Positions 19,422-29,660 of a stretch of 64,000 nt of DNA are shown one piece after another. The position numbers and the translations under genes were made by a program. The stretch covers positions 62,001-126,000 of the forward strand of contig KN805379.1 of the NCBI GenBank assembly GCA_000818945.1, in the 5' to 3' direction. Numbering within the stretch: position 1 is the stretch's first letter; every line of letters begins with the position of its first letter. Under the pieces are notes generated by a model. It ran no database searches. It was not told the origin of the DNA and saw only the letters and a program-made list of their open reading frames with translations. Origin of the DNA: Schizochytrium sp. CCTCC M209059. Its lineage: Eukaryota; Sar; Bigyra; Thraustochytrida; Thraustochytriidae.

Positions 19422-22400
19422 CTAGATCGAATCCGAGTCATCAGAACTCTTGGATTCTTCATCGTCAGAAGACGACGAGTCCTGATTACTACTTGGACCA
19501 AGCAAACCACTTCGCTCCGGAGACCGGTGTCGCCGACCTTGACCCTGCTGTGCAAGACGACGTTGCATAAATCGCTCGCGGAGAGCGTCAATGCCTCGCA
19601 GCTGCGACACGGCACCAGCCCCTGTTGCGCCCACGCCCATTGCATTTCCGGAATCACGAGTGTTCTCATCGTCAGACAAGTCCAAAGCATCAAGCTTTGC
19701 CGAAAGTCGCCGCGTCCGCTCGTCGCGGATTGCAGACAGAACCTGTGCCGTCTCGGAAACGGACCTGCGACGGGCCGCTCCACCCTCGAATACCAGATCG
19801 CCATCATCGTCATCCATTGGCAGCTCGCCCGCAAGTTTAATTGGCTGCGCATCCACATCGCGCGTGTCGCGAAGCGCTTCGTACATGAGTACAGGAAATC
19901 GTCCGTCAAAAGCACAAAAGGCAACAAGATGCTCGTGTGGGTGCCACGAGGCAGCGCACAATGGTTTGGGGAAGCCATAGCGCCACGTCTTGCTTGCGAC
20001 CGCCATTGAGGTATTCGTATTCCAAAGGTGAGGCTTTCCGTCTTCAGCTCCAGACAGAACGTATTGGCCATCCGGCGAGAAGCAAGCCCGAACGAGGCTG
20101 TGCGACACGGGTGCGCCAATAAAACCATCGTGCACACGCGTGTACCGACGGAGCTCAAAAAGTCGAATCGTATTTTGCTGTGCTGACACCAAAAGTAAGC
20201 GCTCCACAGGGTGCACCTGTACCGAGGTGATGGACTTGCCTCGCAAGTCCGGATCGTCCAGCTTGCGAGCCAAATGCCAGGCGTCTGGATTGGCGGCCTG
20301 TCGACCGGTCTCCAGTCTCCACACATTTACCACGCCGTCACCGTCACCTGAGACAATTCGGTTGCCATCGTTCGTGAAACAAAGTGCATTCACCCGCGCT
20401 TTGTGGTGAGCTCGGCCTCGGTCCAATTTTCCTAGCAATGTGCCTGTGCTGCAGTCCCACAGACGCACGAAACCATCGTAGCCGCCCGTAGCCAGGATTG
20501 CCGGCCGCCGTGCCGAAGGATGGAAACGCGCCGTGTACACATAAGTGGGTGGCGCATGCTGCAGGACGTGCAAGCATTTAGGTTTTTGAGGCCCGTGCGA
20601 TCGATGGCGCTCCACCTTGCGTCTGCGTTCCTTTGACTTTTCCTGGCGTCGGGTTTCCGCTTTTTCCGAGCCCAGCAACTCATCATCGGACCTGCCGCTG
20701 TCATCCTCGCCTGCCTCGCCGCCGGCTTCGTCGGGTCCGCGCAGTGCATCCCGCAGGGCAGGCACGGCCCAAAGCCGAGCCGTGCCGTCGGCAGACGCAG
20801 ATGCAAGCATGAGCATGGTCGGATCGTCCTCCTCGGCGGGCCGCTGCCACGCGAGCTCATATACCAAATTCTGGTGTCCGTGGAGCGTGAAGGCAAGCTT
20901 CATGGTCGCCACTGCAAAGATGCGGATTGGAAAACCTGACGCGCCGTCCTGGCAAGCCGCTGCGAGATATTGGCCGTCTGTGGAGAACTGCACATGCAAG
21001 CATCCATTCGTCCCTGCTTCGAGGCGTGCGACGAGCGACGTTGGAATCAAGCATGGCTCCGTCTTCATTCGATGACGCCGGGCAGACTTTAGCGTTGACA
21101 TCGATCCGTGCGCACCATCTCCTTCCTTGCCAATTTCGCCCGTTCCAGAACCAACCGTCTTGCCCGCTAGTAGCGCAGCAACAGGAAGTTCTTCTTGTGC
21201 GCGCTCCGACTCAAAGGCATGTTTAGGTCGATCCGACACCATTGTGCGCGCAGGTCGTGCACAGGCGCCCACCTCCACATCAAGGTGACCAGGCAAACGT
21301 TTTCGTTCCTTGAATCGAAAAGCGTTAAACACGCGAGGGCCCGCTCCCTGCACGAGGTTACGCTCGAAAAATGATTCGAGCGTGCGATGAACCCAGGACT
21401 CGGGTGGAAAGTCGTACACCTGAAGCCGTGTCGCCATGTGCTCTTTGCCCTGGTCCTCCTTCCTTGGAACATGAATATTTGGTGTCCCCGTCGCGCTCAC
21501 CAACTTGAGAAACGCCCAAGCCACCCGTCGAAAGCCGTCGCCTCGACGGAGCAGATGGCGATCGAGACCGGGACCAAATTCGAGAATCTCGAAAAACACC
21601 ATGGCGTGTGGATCCAGCGCATGCTTGACGGGAATATTAAAGACAAGAGGAGATTGAGAGTCCCATCGCAGCGACTGACTATCTGCGCCACTTTCGACAG
21701 AAATGCAAACCGGTTCCGTGATCTGTTGACACACACGTCCGCACTTGATCGTCTCCCATGAGAGATGGGTGGCTCCACTTGCGTCTTGCTTCGCTTTGGC
21801 GCGCGATGCGCGCTCATGCTCCTGAATTGCATCATCATCACGCCTCCGCTTCGTGAGGTATTCACCGCTGCTCGCATCGACAATGCTTACGCGAACTACA
21901 GCTCGAACTCGCTTCGATTCCCACGTGGGAAGGTTCTCGGCAGCAAGTACACGAACTTGTAGCACTGCGTCTGCAGGGAGCTCTGCGAGCGCCTGTTTGC
22001 GTCGCTGCAGCAGCTTTTCGTCGTCTGCTCCAATCGTTTGAGCTGCAAGCGCTTTGAAACCTGCGCCTGTCACAGCCTCCATGAGACTTCCCGTCATGCG
22101 TGAGGTCATGCATCTCCATAGTAATTCGCGCGAGAGGCTGCCGAGCGCGCTCGACAAGCTAAAGCCGCGCAAGGCACTGCCGTGCGCAAGTCCCAACGTG
22201 CCCTTTCCCTTGACGGCTTCTTCACTATCACCATCATCATCATCATAATCATCATCATCACTGCTGTCAAGTCCGGTGGCAGAACTTCGTCGAGTTGGCT
22301 TCCGCCCACGCTTTGAGATTTTTCTTTCGCCACTTGAAGCCAATGATTTTGGCGGCTTCTTCTTCTCCCTTTTCGGTTTATCAGACGCCTCTAGCGTATG

Positions 22401-22856
22401 ACCCTTGCTATGGCGGCTTTTGGCATTTTCAGCATGATCAGCGTCTTTGTCCCTCGAGTTGCTTCGACTGCGACGGCTACTCGAGTTGCGCGACCTGCGC
22501 GTGGCAGCATCATTATCCACATTTTCGACGTCGTCCAGCTCGCGCCGACTGCGGCTGCTACGTCGATCGCGCGTCGTTCTTGACAAGGAGGACGACGATG
22601 CATCTGTCGATGCCATTGAAACATGGGCTGTCGACCCTCTGCGGCCCCGTCGCGAGTCGCGCTCGTCACCGCTCTCACGGCGGTGTCTGCTGCTACTACG
22701 TGAGCTGCCTGACCGCTCCGATCGCGTGTTCTGAGACGACGAGGCCATCGAGCTTGAGACCCCTGACCCACTTCTCGAGCTGCGTCGCCGTGAGCTCGTC
22801 GCTGACGGCGACCTATGCCTTCGCTTCTCGCGTCTCTCGTGCGTCTCGGCCCCCAT
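19422..22856 (-). CDS. AHI1: Jouberin (AHI1) homologue, WD40 ciliary transition-zone protein
   Basis: A 1,144-residue protein starting at the first true ATG (22856). Residues 1-260 are S/R/D-rich and disordered. Residues about 297-520 resemble the AHI1 pre-WD40 (C2-like) region, with VLQVRVLAAENLPTWE. From about 610 to 1,030 are WD40 repeats that follow the jouberin order: CLIPTSLVARLEAGTNGCLHVQFS, then GFPIRIFAV, LTLHGHQ-like YELAW, SASADGTARLW, PPTYVYTARFHP, GGYDGFVRLWD, NALCFTNDGNRIVSGDGDGVVNVW, and a final HEHLVAFCAFDGRFPVLMYEA. The last motif is a strong jouberin signature. The SH3 domain of vertebrate AHI1 is absent; the C-terminus is acidic and serine-rich instead. The role is inferred to be at the basal body/transition zone, implying a flagellated stage. 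Confidence 0.88.
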   Translation of the reverse strand: MGAETHERREKRRHRSPSATSSRRRSSRSGSGVSSSMASSSQNTRSERSGSSRSSSRHRRESGDERDSRRGRRGSTAHVSMASTDASSSSLSRTTRDRRSSRSRRELDDVENVDNDAATRRSRNSSSRRSRSNSRDKDADHAENAKSRHSKGHTLEASDKPKREKKKPPKSLASSGERKISKRGRKPTRRSSATGLDSSDDDDYDDDDGDSEEAVKGKGTLGLAHGSALRGFSLSSALGSLSRELLWRCMTSRMTGSLMEAVTGAGFKALAAQTIGADDEKLLQRRKQALAELPADAVLQVRVLAAENLPTWESKRVRAVVRVSIVDASSGEYLTKRRRDDDAIQEHERASRAKAKQDASGATHLSWETIKCGRVCQQITEPVCISVESGADSQSLRWDSQSPLVFNIPVKHALDPHAMVFFEILEFGPGLDRHLLRRGDGFRRVAWAFLKLVSATGTPNIHVPRKEDQGKEHMATRLQVYDFPPESWVHRTLESFFERNLVQGAGPRVFNAFRFKERKRLPGHLDVEVGACARPARTMVSDRPKHAFESERAQEELPVAALLAGKTVGSGTGEIGKEGDGAHGSMSTLKSARRHRMKTEPCLIPTSLVARLEAGTNGCLHVQFSTDGQYLAAACQDGASGFPIRIFAVATMKLAFTLHGHQNLVYELAWQRPAEEDDPTMLMLASASADGTARLWAVPALRDALRGPDEAGGEAGEDDSGRSDDELLGSEKAETRRQEKSKERRRKVERHRSHGPQKPKCLHVLQHAPPTYVYTARFHPSARRPAILATGGYDGFVRLWDCSTGTLLGKLDRGRAHHKARVNALCFTNDGNRIVSGDGDGVVNVWRLETGRQAANPDAWHLARKLDDPDLRGKSITSVQVHPVERLLLVSAQQNTIRLFELRRYTRVHDGFIGAPVSHSLVRACFSPDGQYVLSGAEDGKPHLWNTNTSMAVASKTWRYGFPKPLCAASWHPHEHLVAFCAFDGRFPVLMYEALRDTRDVDAQPIKLAGELPMDDDDGDLVFEGGAARRRSVSETAQVLSAIRDERTRRLSAKLDALDLSDDENTRDSGNAMGVGATGAGAVSQLRGIDALRERFMQRRLAQQGQGRRHRSPERSGLLGPSSNQDSSSSDDEESKSSDDSDSI

Positions 22857-22955
22857 CGTTGTAGCGCTGCAGAAAGCCGAAAGCACGTTCTTGGCCCTTC
22901 GTCCACTTGTCCGCCGATGCGAGTCTCTCTGTCTGCTCGCCGCGACTGCGAATGC

Positions 22956-22988
<33 letters not shown>

Positions 22989-23263
22989 AGCCTCGCGCGG
23001 TATATCGTCAATGCCCGCCGGCGTGGGCTCCCACGGGCTCGCTCCCTGAGGCGCGCGCTCTCATCGCCAATGCCATTGCGATGATATGACCGTTGAGAGT
23101 TTTTTTGGTTTTGCTTTTTTTTTTTTTCAATGTGACTCAACATGTCAGTCATGAGCGACCACCAATCGAGCCTCTTTTTACGCGCGAGGGCCATGAGCTA
23201 TGCGCGCGCGCGTGCAAAGAGCTAGCCAGGTGCGACGAAAGGAGGCATGGTAATGGGAAAGAC
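22857..23263. other. Intergenic region between PDCD2 and AHI1
   Basis: Upstream region of AHI1, with an AGCC tetranucleotide tract near 22,958-22,988 and a poly-T run near 23,118-23,127. No gene was seen. Confidence 0.5.
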
Positions 23264-24796
23264 TTATGCATCTGCAACGAGACAATGGGCATCTGGGTGT
23301 TGCACAAAGGCAAACTCCGCGCAGAGGGAAGCCGGTGAAGCGAGCGCGCAGCTACGCGTACAGGTGTAGATACAGATTGTTCCGAAATCCATGTCTAGGT
23401 CGCGCAGAAAGTGCAACGACTGCGGCAGAATCTGGAATTCAAAGCGACGCGGCGCGCCGCAAGCCTCACAGGCGGGTACATCCGCGCACTGGTCACGTGC
23501 TGAAAGCCAAAGCGGCGCCTTACGGGTCTGGGGTGCTGGCCACCGGCAGTAGCGAATACATTGCGTCGGATCACGACCGACACGCTCTTGGAAAGCCTCA
23601 AAGGTCTTGTCATACGATTGCATCTTCTTTCGCAGCGTTTCGTCCTTTCCAGCGACAATACCAGCCAAGGTGCGCTGTGTCAGTTTGGCATCATCTTCGC
23701 CCAAGCGACCGTACACGTCGTTGGAGTCGGCTGTTGCATCGCCGCTATCCTTTTGACCTCCAGCGGCTGCGCTACCTCCCTCCTCTGCGCGCAAGTGCGC
23801 AGGCATCTCTCGCAAGATCTTGCATGTCGGCTTGTGTTGCGGCCAATGTTTCTTTTGATGGTCGCGCGAGCAATAGCAAACACTCTTACAAGCCACACAC
23901 TTTGCGGTTGCCGGTCGCCCACAAAGCGCGCAGCGAGTTGCACCCTTTTTCGGCTCCGGCTCGGTCACGATGCGTCGACGTTGCGAAAAGGCTGGGCCAA
24001 GCTCGAGGCCGCCCTGATGGAGATTCGCACGGGGGAATAGCAGGTCAACTTCGGCGTCCTCGTCTCCGCAATTCTCCGCATAAAAGTCGTTTACTCGCGG
24101 CAGCTGCGCACGGAGAACTTTAGCTGGTGCCTTGCACTCTGCCTTGCGACAGACAAAGACGTAGAGGGTGCGATGGAAGGCGTGCTTGAAGTCGCCACCA
24201 TCCAGAGGTGCGTAGACCTGCAAGAAAAATGACATCGGGGAGTTGCACTTGGAACACGCAACGTCATCTTTGGAAACATTCTCATGTGCTTGTTCGACGA
24301 GCCAGACGGGACCGTCGCCACCGGCCATTCCATCGTCCCAGCGCAGCCAGTTGCCTTCCTCGTGTTGAATTAGGGCGCCAGCCTCGCTGCCATCATCGTC
24401 ACCCTCGTCATCGTCAGATTCAGTGTCAGACTCGAAGAAACCGAGCTCCACATCTGGCCCATCATCCTCGTTGTCGTCGTCGTCGTCGCCATCCTCCTCC
24501 TGATCTTCTTCTTCTTCCTCCTCGTCATCCTCGTCGTCATCATTCGCAGCGTCGTCGTTGTGGTCGTCGTCGTTGCTATTGGCCTCGTCGTCAATTCTGG
24601 CATTTACGTCTTCAGAAGACTCGTCGTTCTTGCCTTGCTCTTGGGCATCTCCGTCGCTGGAAACGGCATTGGTGGATCCGGCGTCCGCAGCGAGGGATCC
24701 CGACGCCGAGTTCTGCTCGTTCTCCCCTTCGTTGACGCTGCTCTCGACTGCCTCACGTGTGTCGGTGGTGGTGCCCTGATGCACAAAGTCCGCCAT
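23264..24796 (-). CDS. PDCD2: PDCD2 (programmed cell death 2) homologue with MYND finger
   Basis: A 510-residue protein starting MADFVHQG at 24796; the longer open frame upstream is not like the family. Residues 1-140 include a strongly acidic stretch (D/E runs about 70-140) not typical of animal PDCD2. The N-terminal PDCD2 zinc module lies at about 163-245 (WLVEQAHENV, CSKC, CRKAEC). A MYND zinc finger spans 289-325 (CALCGRPATAKCVACKSVCYC then H-x-K-x-C). The PDCD2 C-terminal domain occupies about 385-510 (RYCRWP, CEACGAPRRFEFQILPQ, DFGTICIYTCTRSC). Family members chaperone newly made ribosomal protein uS5 during 40S assembly. Transcribed in the same direction as AHI1 and exportin-4, but separated from both by over 400 bp. 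Confidence 0.9.
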   Translation of the reverse strand: MADFVHQGTTTDTREAVESSVNEGENEQNSASGSLAADAGSTNAVSSDGDAQEQGKNDESSEDVNARIDDEANSNDDDHNDDAANDDDEDDEEEEEEDQEEDGDDDDDNEDDGPDVELGFFESDTESDDDEGDDDGSEAGALIQHEEGNWLRWDDGMAGGDGPVWLVEQAHENVSKDDVACSKCNSPMSFFLQVYAPLDGGDFKHAFHRTLYVFVCRKAECKAPAKVLRAQLPRVNDFYAENCGDEDAEVDLLFPRANLHQGGLELGPAFSQRRRIVTEPEPKKGATRCALCGRPATAKCVACKSVCYCSRDHQKKHWPQHKPTCKILREMPAHLRAEEGGSAAAGGQKDSGDATADSNDVYGRLGEDDAKLTQRTLAGIVAGKDETLRKKMQSYDKTFEAFQERVGRDPTQCIRYCRWPAPQTRKAPLWLSARDQCADVPACEACGAPRRFEFQILPQSLHFLRDLDMDFGTICIYTCTRSCALASPASLCAEFAFVQHPDAHCLVADA

Positions 24797-25347
24797 CTTG
24801 CGCTTGGACAGCTGTTTGCCAGCCCACGAAGAGTTCGAGATGTAGCAAGTGCGGACCTTCGCGTTTGCTTTCTCCAGCCGTGGACTGCTCTCGCTGTACT
24901 CCAAGCTCTGCAGGACGCGAGCTCGCGGCAACTTGTGGCGAGGTCTGCTTGGCTGTTGACCACTCGCTCTGCGCAACGCAGAATCACGAGTCTTGCACAA
25001 CGCAAAATGCCAGTAGGATATAGGACTATACTAGCAGTTGTGTTGATGGAAACGGATGAAGAGAGGCGATTACTTCATCAGTCTCGTCTTGCTTGGTCTT
25101 GCCTTGTCGTGTGAACAATTCGCAAGTAGGCTTTTCCATACACCGTGACGCAATCGTAGTCAGGATCTGATTTTGATTATTTAAAAGAAAAGGAATCGTG
25201 AAGAGGAAAATTAGAGTTGCAAAATAGTTGTGTGGATCTCTGAGATGCTTGTTTTGCTTCGTTTCCGATCGGTTGTTTCGCGAATTTTACTTTTTAAAAA
25301 AAGATTACGGACAACGCCATGTTCATCCTGATGGAAGCGTGCTACTT
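24797..25347. other. Intergenic region upstream of PDCD2
   Basis: A 551-bp stretch between the PDCD2 start and the exportin-4 stop. AT-richer than the genes (poly-A/T runs near 25,180-25,310). Probably PDCD2 promoter plus exportin-4 3' UTR; no gene was recognised. Confidence 0.5.
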
Positions 25348-28300
25348 TTACTTCTTTCGCATAAAGCCGCGAACCTGGTTGACAAAGTCCACTACATTTC
25401 GCTGAAAGCGGCGACGATTGATACGATCGAAGCGAAGCTGGACGTCGTTGTTTTGCACAAGCCCCGTGAACGCCCGCGAAAGACGCTCGCGCATGGCGGG
25501 GTCCTCCTGACCTGCGATAATTCCCTCAACCATCGGGCCGAAACTCTCCTGCTCAGAAGCAATGAGCGCGAACATAGCGTTTGCCGCAGGGTTGAGTAGA
25601 CTAGAGTCAAATGTCTGAAAGACGATAAAGTTGAAGACCTTCTGCAGCAGCTGCAGCAACACCGAGGGCGTCCCCGGGCCGTTCGGACGAAGGTTGGCGC
25701 CAAGCCCTGGGCCGCCCTGGGCCGCCTGCTCCACGTGAAATTCGGCAAGACAGGTCAAAGCTTCGAACGAGTTTCGCGACACGGAGACGCGATGGTCGCT
25801 CATGCCAAATTCCAGAGCTTCCAGAATAGGGTTGAACATTTCCCTGCTCAACGTTGCAAATTCTGACGGGTAGGCGTCAACAAGGTTCCGCAGCACGTTA
25901 AAAAACTCCTCAGCAATACCGGGAAACTGGAGCAGGTCTTTCGTCACGAGCGGGAAAACCAGCTGCACGCCCTTGATGACAACCTGCACAGGCTGCGGAC
26001 CCTGCGCTTGCGCCGAAGTGACAGGATTCTCGCTAAAGTCGAGCTGGTCGCGAAAGGTGATGTGGCGAATCAAACGCATAAGGCGCAATACATCACGGCA
26101 CCATGCATCCTCTTCACCCGTCTTGAACTGGCCAGGATGGGATGCCAAGTGGCGCTGGAACTCTGCAAAAACCTGGAGGATGCGGTCTGCCGCCTCGAAT
26201 GCAGGAGCAAGTTGCGTCGTTGGTGTCGATTCCAGCTGCAACTCCATGTAGGCTTCGATAAGCTCAAGAACTTCGGAAATGACTCTGCGCGCGCTCCCGC
26301 TCACCGCTGCGCCAAGCCCGTCGCGTTTAATAAAAGTCAGAGCAGCCGCGCCCACCTGGGCCCATCGCGACGAGAGTGCGCCCAGCACAAAGTCGCGGCA
26401 CCAGCCGGCAAGGGGCCCGAACGAAGCTGCCTGGACCGCGCCCACGTACATGTTCATCACGCGCTCCAGATCCTGTAAAAAGTGCGGATCCGAGAGCACT
26501 GACCCAACGTTTTCCTTGCCAACACGCTGCGCATCACTTACAAGTCTCGAGGCCAGCGAGTCGAGGCGCTGCTGCACAGGTTCCACCAGCTGAGCAAAAA
26601 GTCCTTGCAAGTGCTCGCGACGAGCTGTGGGGGCTTCCTGGCCCACTTCGAGGCTCATGAGCAGCACCTGCAAGAGTGTGCCCTGACCGCGTACCGTGAG
26701 ACCATCCATGGGTTTCCAGTTCGCATCACGAACGGAACGCACGTGGGCTTCGCACAAGGTGCCCCAGCTCGGCATTTGCTGCAGCATCCTTCTGCACGCC
26801 GAGTTGTCTACAACGGCGCGCAACAGGTTGAGTGCTTCGGGGTTCACCGAGGTTTCCGTGCCCCAGTTCGACACATAGTGTGTCGCGCACTCGACCAAAA
26901 AGCTAATGAGTTCTTCGGCCTGCGCGGGCTGCGCAAAGCACAAATCAATAGAAGCAGGCAGGCCGTCCTGAATCCGCGTCGACTTGCCGTAGAGACCACG
27001 CTCCGGCAAAAGATACGTCAATGACCAGCGCGTGACGGCTGCCAAGAGCTTGCTCGACAGCAGGGGACTAATGCGCTCGTCCTCGCCGTTACTGCCGCGC
27101 ACGCGCTCTGCCTCGAACTGCAGCAACTGCAACAGGCCTTGTGAAAGCTTTACACACGGGTCCTCGGAGGCTGTCTGCCGTGTCATCGGCCCCGCGCCGC
27201 TCGCTTGTGCACAAAATTGCATCGAGGACGCAATGATACAGGCCGGAATCATAGGCCTTTCGCCATCCGCCGGGTCGGCAAGCAACCCTGAAGCGAGCAG
27301 CACAACCCAAAAGAGCTGTTCCGCGACCTGGCTACAACGCATCGAGCTTTCCTCTGACCAAGGCTGCGAAGCGCTCGCCATCAGATCCGCGGACAGGCGC
27401 TGCAGAGCGGATATGTTCGCCATCATTGATCGCACCACATCAGCTCTACCCAGCGATGAAATGGAGAGCAAATGGTCGTCAAGGGCGCTCTCATCTTCGG
27501 CAAATTCCTCCTCAAATGTTTCAAAGGCCTCGCGCTCCATGGAAGCGCGGGCCATGACCAGGCGCTTTTCAAGGTAAAATTGGTACAGGTCCCCTGCAGC
27601 ACCGCAGACAATGCGGTGCGCCTCCGTTTCAAGTGCCGATGGCGGGTCCTCGCTCGAGGTCGCTCTTGCGCCGAGTGCCTCCGCCCACGTTGTGAATACG
27701 CCCCACACTTCGAGGAGGCTCCCAAACGCCTCCATGAGCCAAGAGTTGTCTACGTCGTCATCCTCATCGTGCGTGCGCGGTCCGGCGCCAGATGGCATAC
27801 CGCTCTCTGCAGCGGGCCCGGCGGCATTACGGGCGGCACCTTCGAGTATGCTTTTCGAAAGCTGCGAGAGCGCGCCGAGCACGCGCGGGAAGGCCCCGGA
27901 CATTTCTGCAGAGAGAATGTCATCGACCGAGAAGTTTGACATGAGCCGGGCGAAGAGCGCGCACATGTCGAGAAATTCGGCGCCACCAGCGGCGCACAGG
28001 GCCTCTTTGGAGCCGGCTGCTGTCGAGGCAAACGTCTGCGAGAGGCCGGCGGCAGCCTCGATAGGGACGAGTGGATCCGCGATGACTCCAAAAAGAGATC
28101 CCTGCAGCATGGTGTCCAGGTATTTTGCGCGCTGGGCGATGTCTGCAAAGACGGCTCCGTTAACGGACGCAAGCATGATGAAGAGCTGACGAATCTGGTG
28201 AGCGATATCCTCGCCAGCCCCTGCATGGCCTGCGGACGCGCCGCGCGAGGCTGCGTACAGGCGAAAGAGCGTCTCGAGCAGGCCACCCTGCAAGAGTACG

Positions 28301-29196
28301 TCGCGCCATCCTGCCCCAGGCTTGATTGAGGCTGTCCCGCGCAGGGAAACGTGCTCGCGACCCCTGGCGAGCGCGGATTCGACCTGGAACGTACGATTCG
28401 CCTGCGAACCGGCGTCGCCGCACTGAAAATCCCACGCCAAGCAGGATTCGAGAAGACTCAAGCTGCTCCGCACGACTTCCTCAGTGTCGGGGCCCGCTTG
28501 CATCGTCCGAGTCGTGGGGTTGATGCCTGCGGCGAGGCCCCGCAAGAGCGCGGCGGCCATCGAAAAGGCCTCCTTGAGCCCTGCGCGCTCGAAACTCTCG
28601 TGGCATTCGCGGTGAAACGCGAGAGACAAACCGAGCTCGGACGCCTTGCTCGACGAGAATTCTTCGACGAGAGCGCCGAGCAATTGCAGGGCGACGGCGT
28701 GACGCAACGAAAGCGCTTGGGGCGACGACGGGTGTCCGGATGATGCCTCGCCGCCAGCGCCGCCACTTGTAAGCAGACTTCGAATCTGCTCAAAGAGCTC
28801 GTTCTTGGCCTGAACGAGAGCAGGGTCATTCTGGTCCTCAAGCCACCCACGCTTCCACATAACCGCTAGTGCCTGGAGGAGCTGCTTGCGCACGGTGCGG
28901 TGAAAATCATTGCATCGCTCGACGACCATGTGCAACACAGTTCTGCGCAGCTGCACGCGTTCCTGGGGGCTGAGCGCGGACCACTGGTCGAGCGCCGCGT
29001 GGCGAAGCACGAGCGCCGCCTGGAACTGCACAAACACGTGCTGCGAGCTCCCGACGATGGCCGTGGCGCCGTCGACGGCGCCTGCGCGTTTCCTGAAGTC
29101 CAGCAGCACCGCCTCGGCCTCGTGCTTGCGCGCGTTGTCCCCGCGCGCGAGCCACTCGCAGGCCTCCTCGAACCGCCGCAGCTCGCCGCCGTCCAT
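25348..29196 (-). CDS. XPO4: Exportin-4 homologue
   Basis: A 1,282-residue intronless protein starting at 29196 in an excellent context (GGCACCATGGAC). The N-terminus (ELRRFEEACEWLARGDNARKHEAEAVLLDFRKR ... VFVQFQAALVLRHAALDQW ... VRKQLLQALAVMWKRGWLED) matches exportin-4 and its kin: an importin-beta-like HEAT segment that contacts Ran-GTP. The remainder is helical HEAT-type sequence, and the end (FVNQVRGFMRKK) resembles the exportin-4 C-terminus. Animal exportin-4 is about 1,150 residues, so this is slightly longer. Its known cargos include eIF5A and Smad3; in this organism eIF5A export is the reasonable inference. It shares a short upstream region with TEN1. Exportin-7/RanBP17 is the alternative within the same superfamily. 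Confidence 0.85.
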   Translation of the reverse strand: MDGGELRRFEEACEWLARGDNARKHEAEAVLLDFRKRAGAVDGATAIVGSSQHVFVQFQAALVLRHAALDQWSALSPQERVQLRRTVLHMVVERCNDFHRTVRKQLLQALAVMWKRGWLEDQNDPALVQAKNELFEQIRSLLTSGGAGGEASSGHPSSPQALSLRHAVALQLLGALVEEFSSSKASELGLSLAFHRECHESFERAGLKEAFSMAAALLRGLAAGINPTTRTMQAGPDTEEVVRSSLSLLESCLAWDFQCGDAGSQANRTFQVESALARGREHVSLRGTASIKPGAGWRDVLLQGGLLETLFRLYAASRGASAGHAGAGEDIAHQIRQLFIMLASVNGAVFADIAQRAKYLDTMLQGSLFGVIADPLVPIEAAAGLSQTFASTAAGSKEALCAAGGAEFLDMCALFARLMSNFSVDDILSAEMSGAFPRVLGALSQLSKSILEGAARNAAGPAAESGMPSGAGPRTHDEDDDVDNSWLMEAFGSLLEVWGVFTTWAEALGARATSSEDPPSALETEAHRIVCGAAGDLYQFYLEKRLVMARASMEREAFETFEEEFAEDESALDDHLLSISSLGRADVVRSMMANISALQRLSADLMASASQPWSEESSMRCSQVAEQLFWVVLLASGLLADPADGERPMIPACIIASSMQFCAQASGAGPMTRQTASEDPCVKLSQGLLQLLQFEAERVRGSNGEDERISPLLSSKLLAAVTRWSLTYLLPERGLYGKSTRIQDGLPASIDLCFAQPAQAEELISFLVECATHYVSNWGTETSVNPEALNLLRAVVDNSACRRMLQQMPSWGTLCEAHVRSVRDANWKPMDGLTVRGQGTLLQVLLMSLEVGQEAPTARREHLQGLFAQLVEPVQQRLDSLASRLVSDAQRVGKENVGSVLSDPHFLQDLERVMNMYVGAVQAASFGPLAGWCRDFVLGALSSRWAQVGAAALTFIKRDGLGAAVSGSARRVISEVLELIEAYMELQLESTPTTQLAPAFEAADRILQVFAEFQRHLASHPGQFKTGEEDAWCRDVLRLMRLIRHITFRDQLDFSENPVTSAQAQGPQPVQVVIKGVQLVFPLVTKDLLQFPGIAEEFFNVLRNLVDAYPSEFATLSREMFNPILEALEFGMSDHRVSVSRNSFEALTCLAEFHVEQAAQGGPGLGANLRPNGPGTPSVLLQLLQKVFNFIVFQTFDSSLLNPAANAMFALIASEQESFGPMVEGIIAGQEDPAMRERLSRAFTGLVQNNDVQLRFDRINRRRFQRNVVDFVNQVRGFMRKK

Positions 29197-29440
29197 GGTG
29201 CCGCCGCGCAGGCCGTCCCGCCTCCGCGGCGCGCCCTTGCCTTCGCGCGGGGGTCTCCGCGTCCTCCTGCGCTGGCGCCGTCGCCGGGGCCGGCCGCGGT
29301 CTCGCCCGCCGTCGCGTCGCGAGCGGGGTTCGCGCGACCTGCTTTTGGCGATCTGCTTTGGCGACTTTGAGAGAGAGAGACCCTTTTTCCCGCTCCGGGC
29401 GGCGGCAGACTCGCTACCCGGGGGCCCCGAGAGCGCCGCG
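29197..29440. promoter_or_regulatory. Bidirectional promoter region, XPO4/TEN1
   Basis: Only 244 bp separate the two divergent ATGs, so both promoters and 5' leaders must fit here. It is GC-rich with CGCG motifs and a GAGAGAGAG run near 29,370; no TATA box is evident. Confidence 0.6.
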
Positions 29441-29607
29441 ATGGCGGTGCCGCCGGCCGCGCTCGTGCGCGTGGCAGAGGTCGCTGCCGCGGCGGACCGC
29501 GCCTCCGTGCGCGTGCTGGGCCGGTACGTTTGCGAGAGGCGGGCGAGGCGGTTGTTCGGCCGGATGACTCGCTCCAGGATTGGCCTTCACGAGCTGACGT
29601 GAACTCA

Positions 29608-29660
<53 letters not shown>

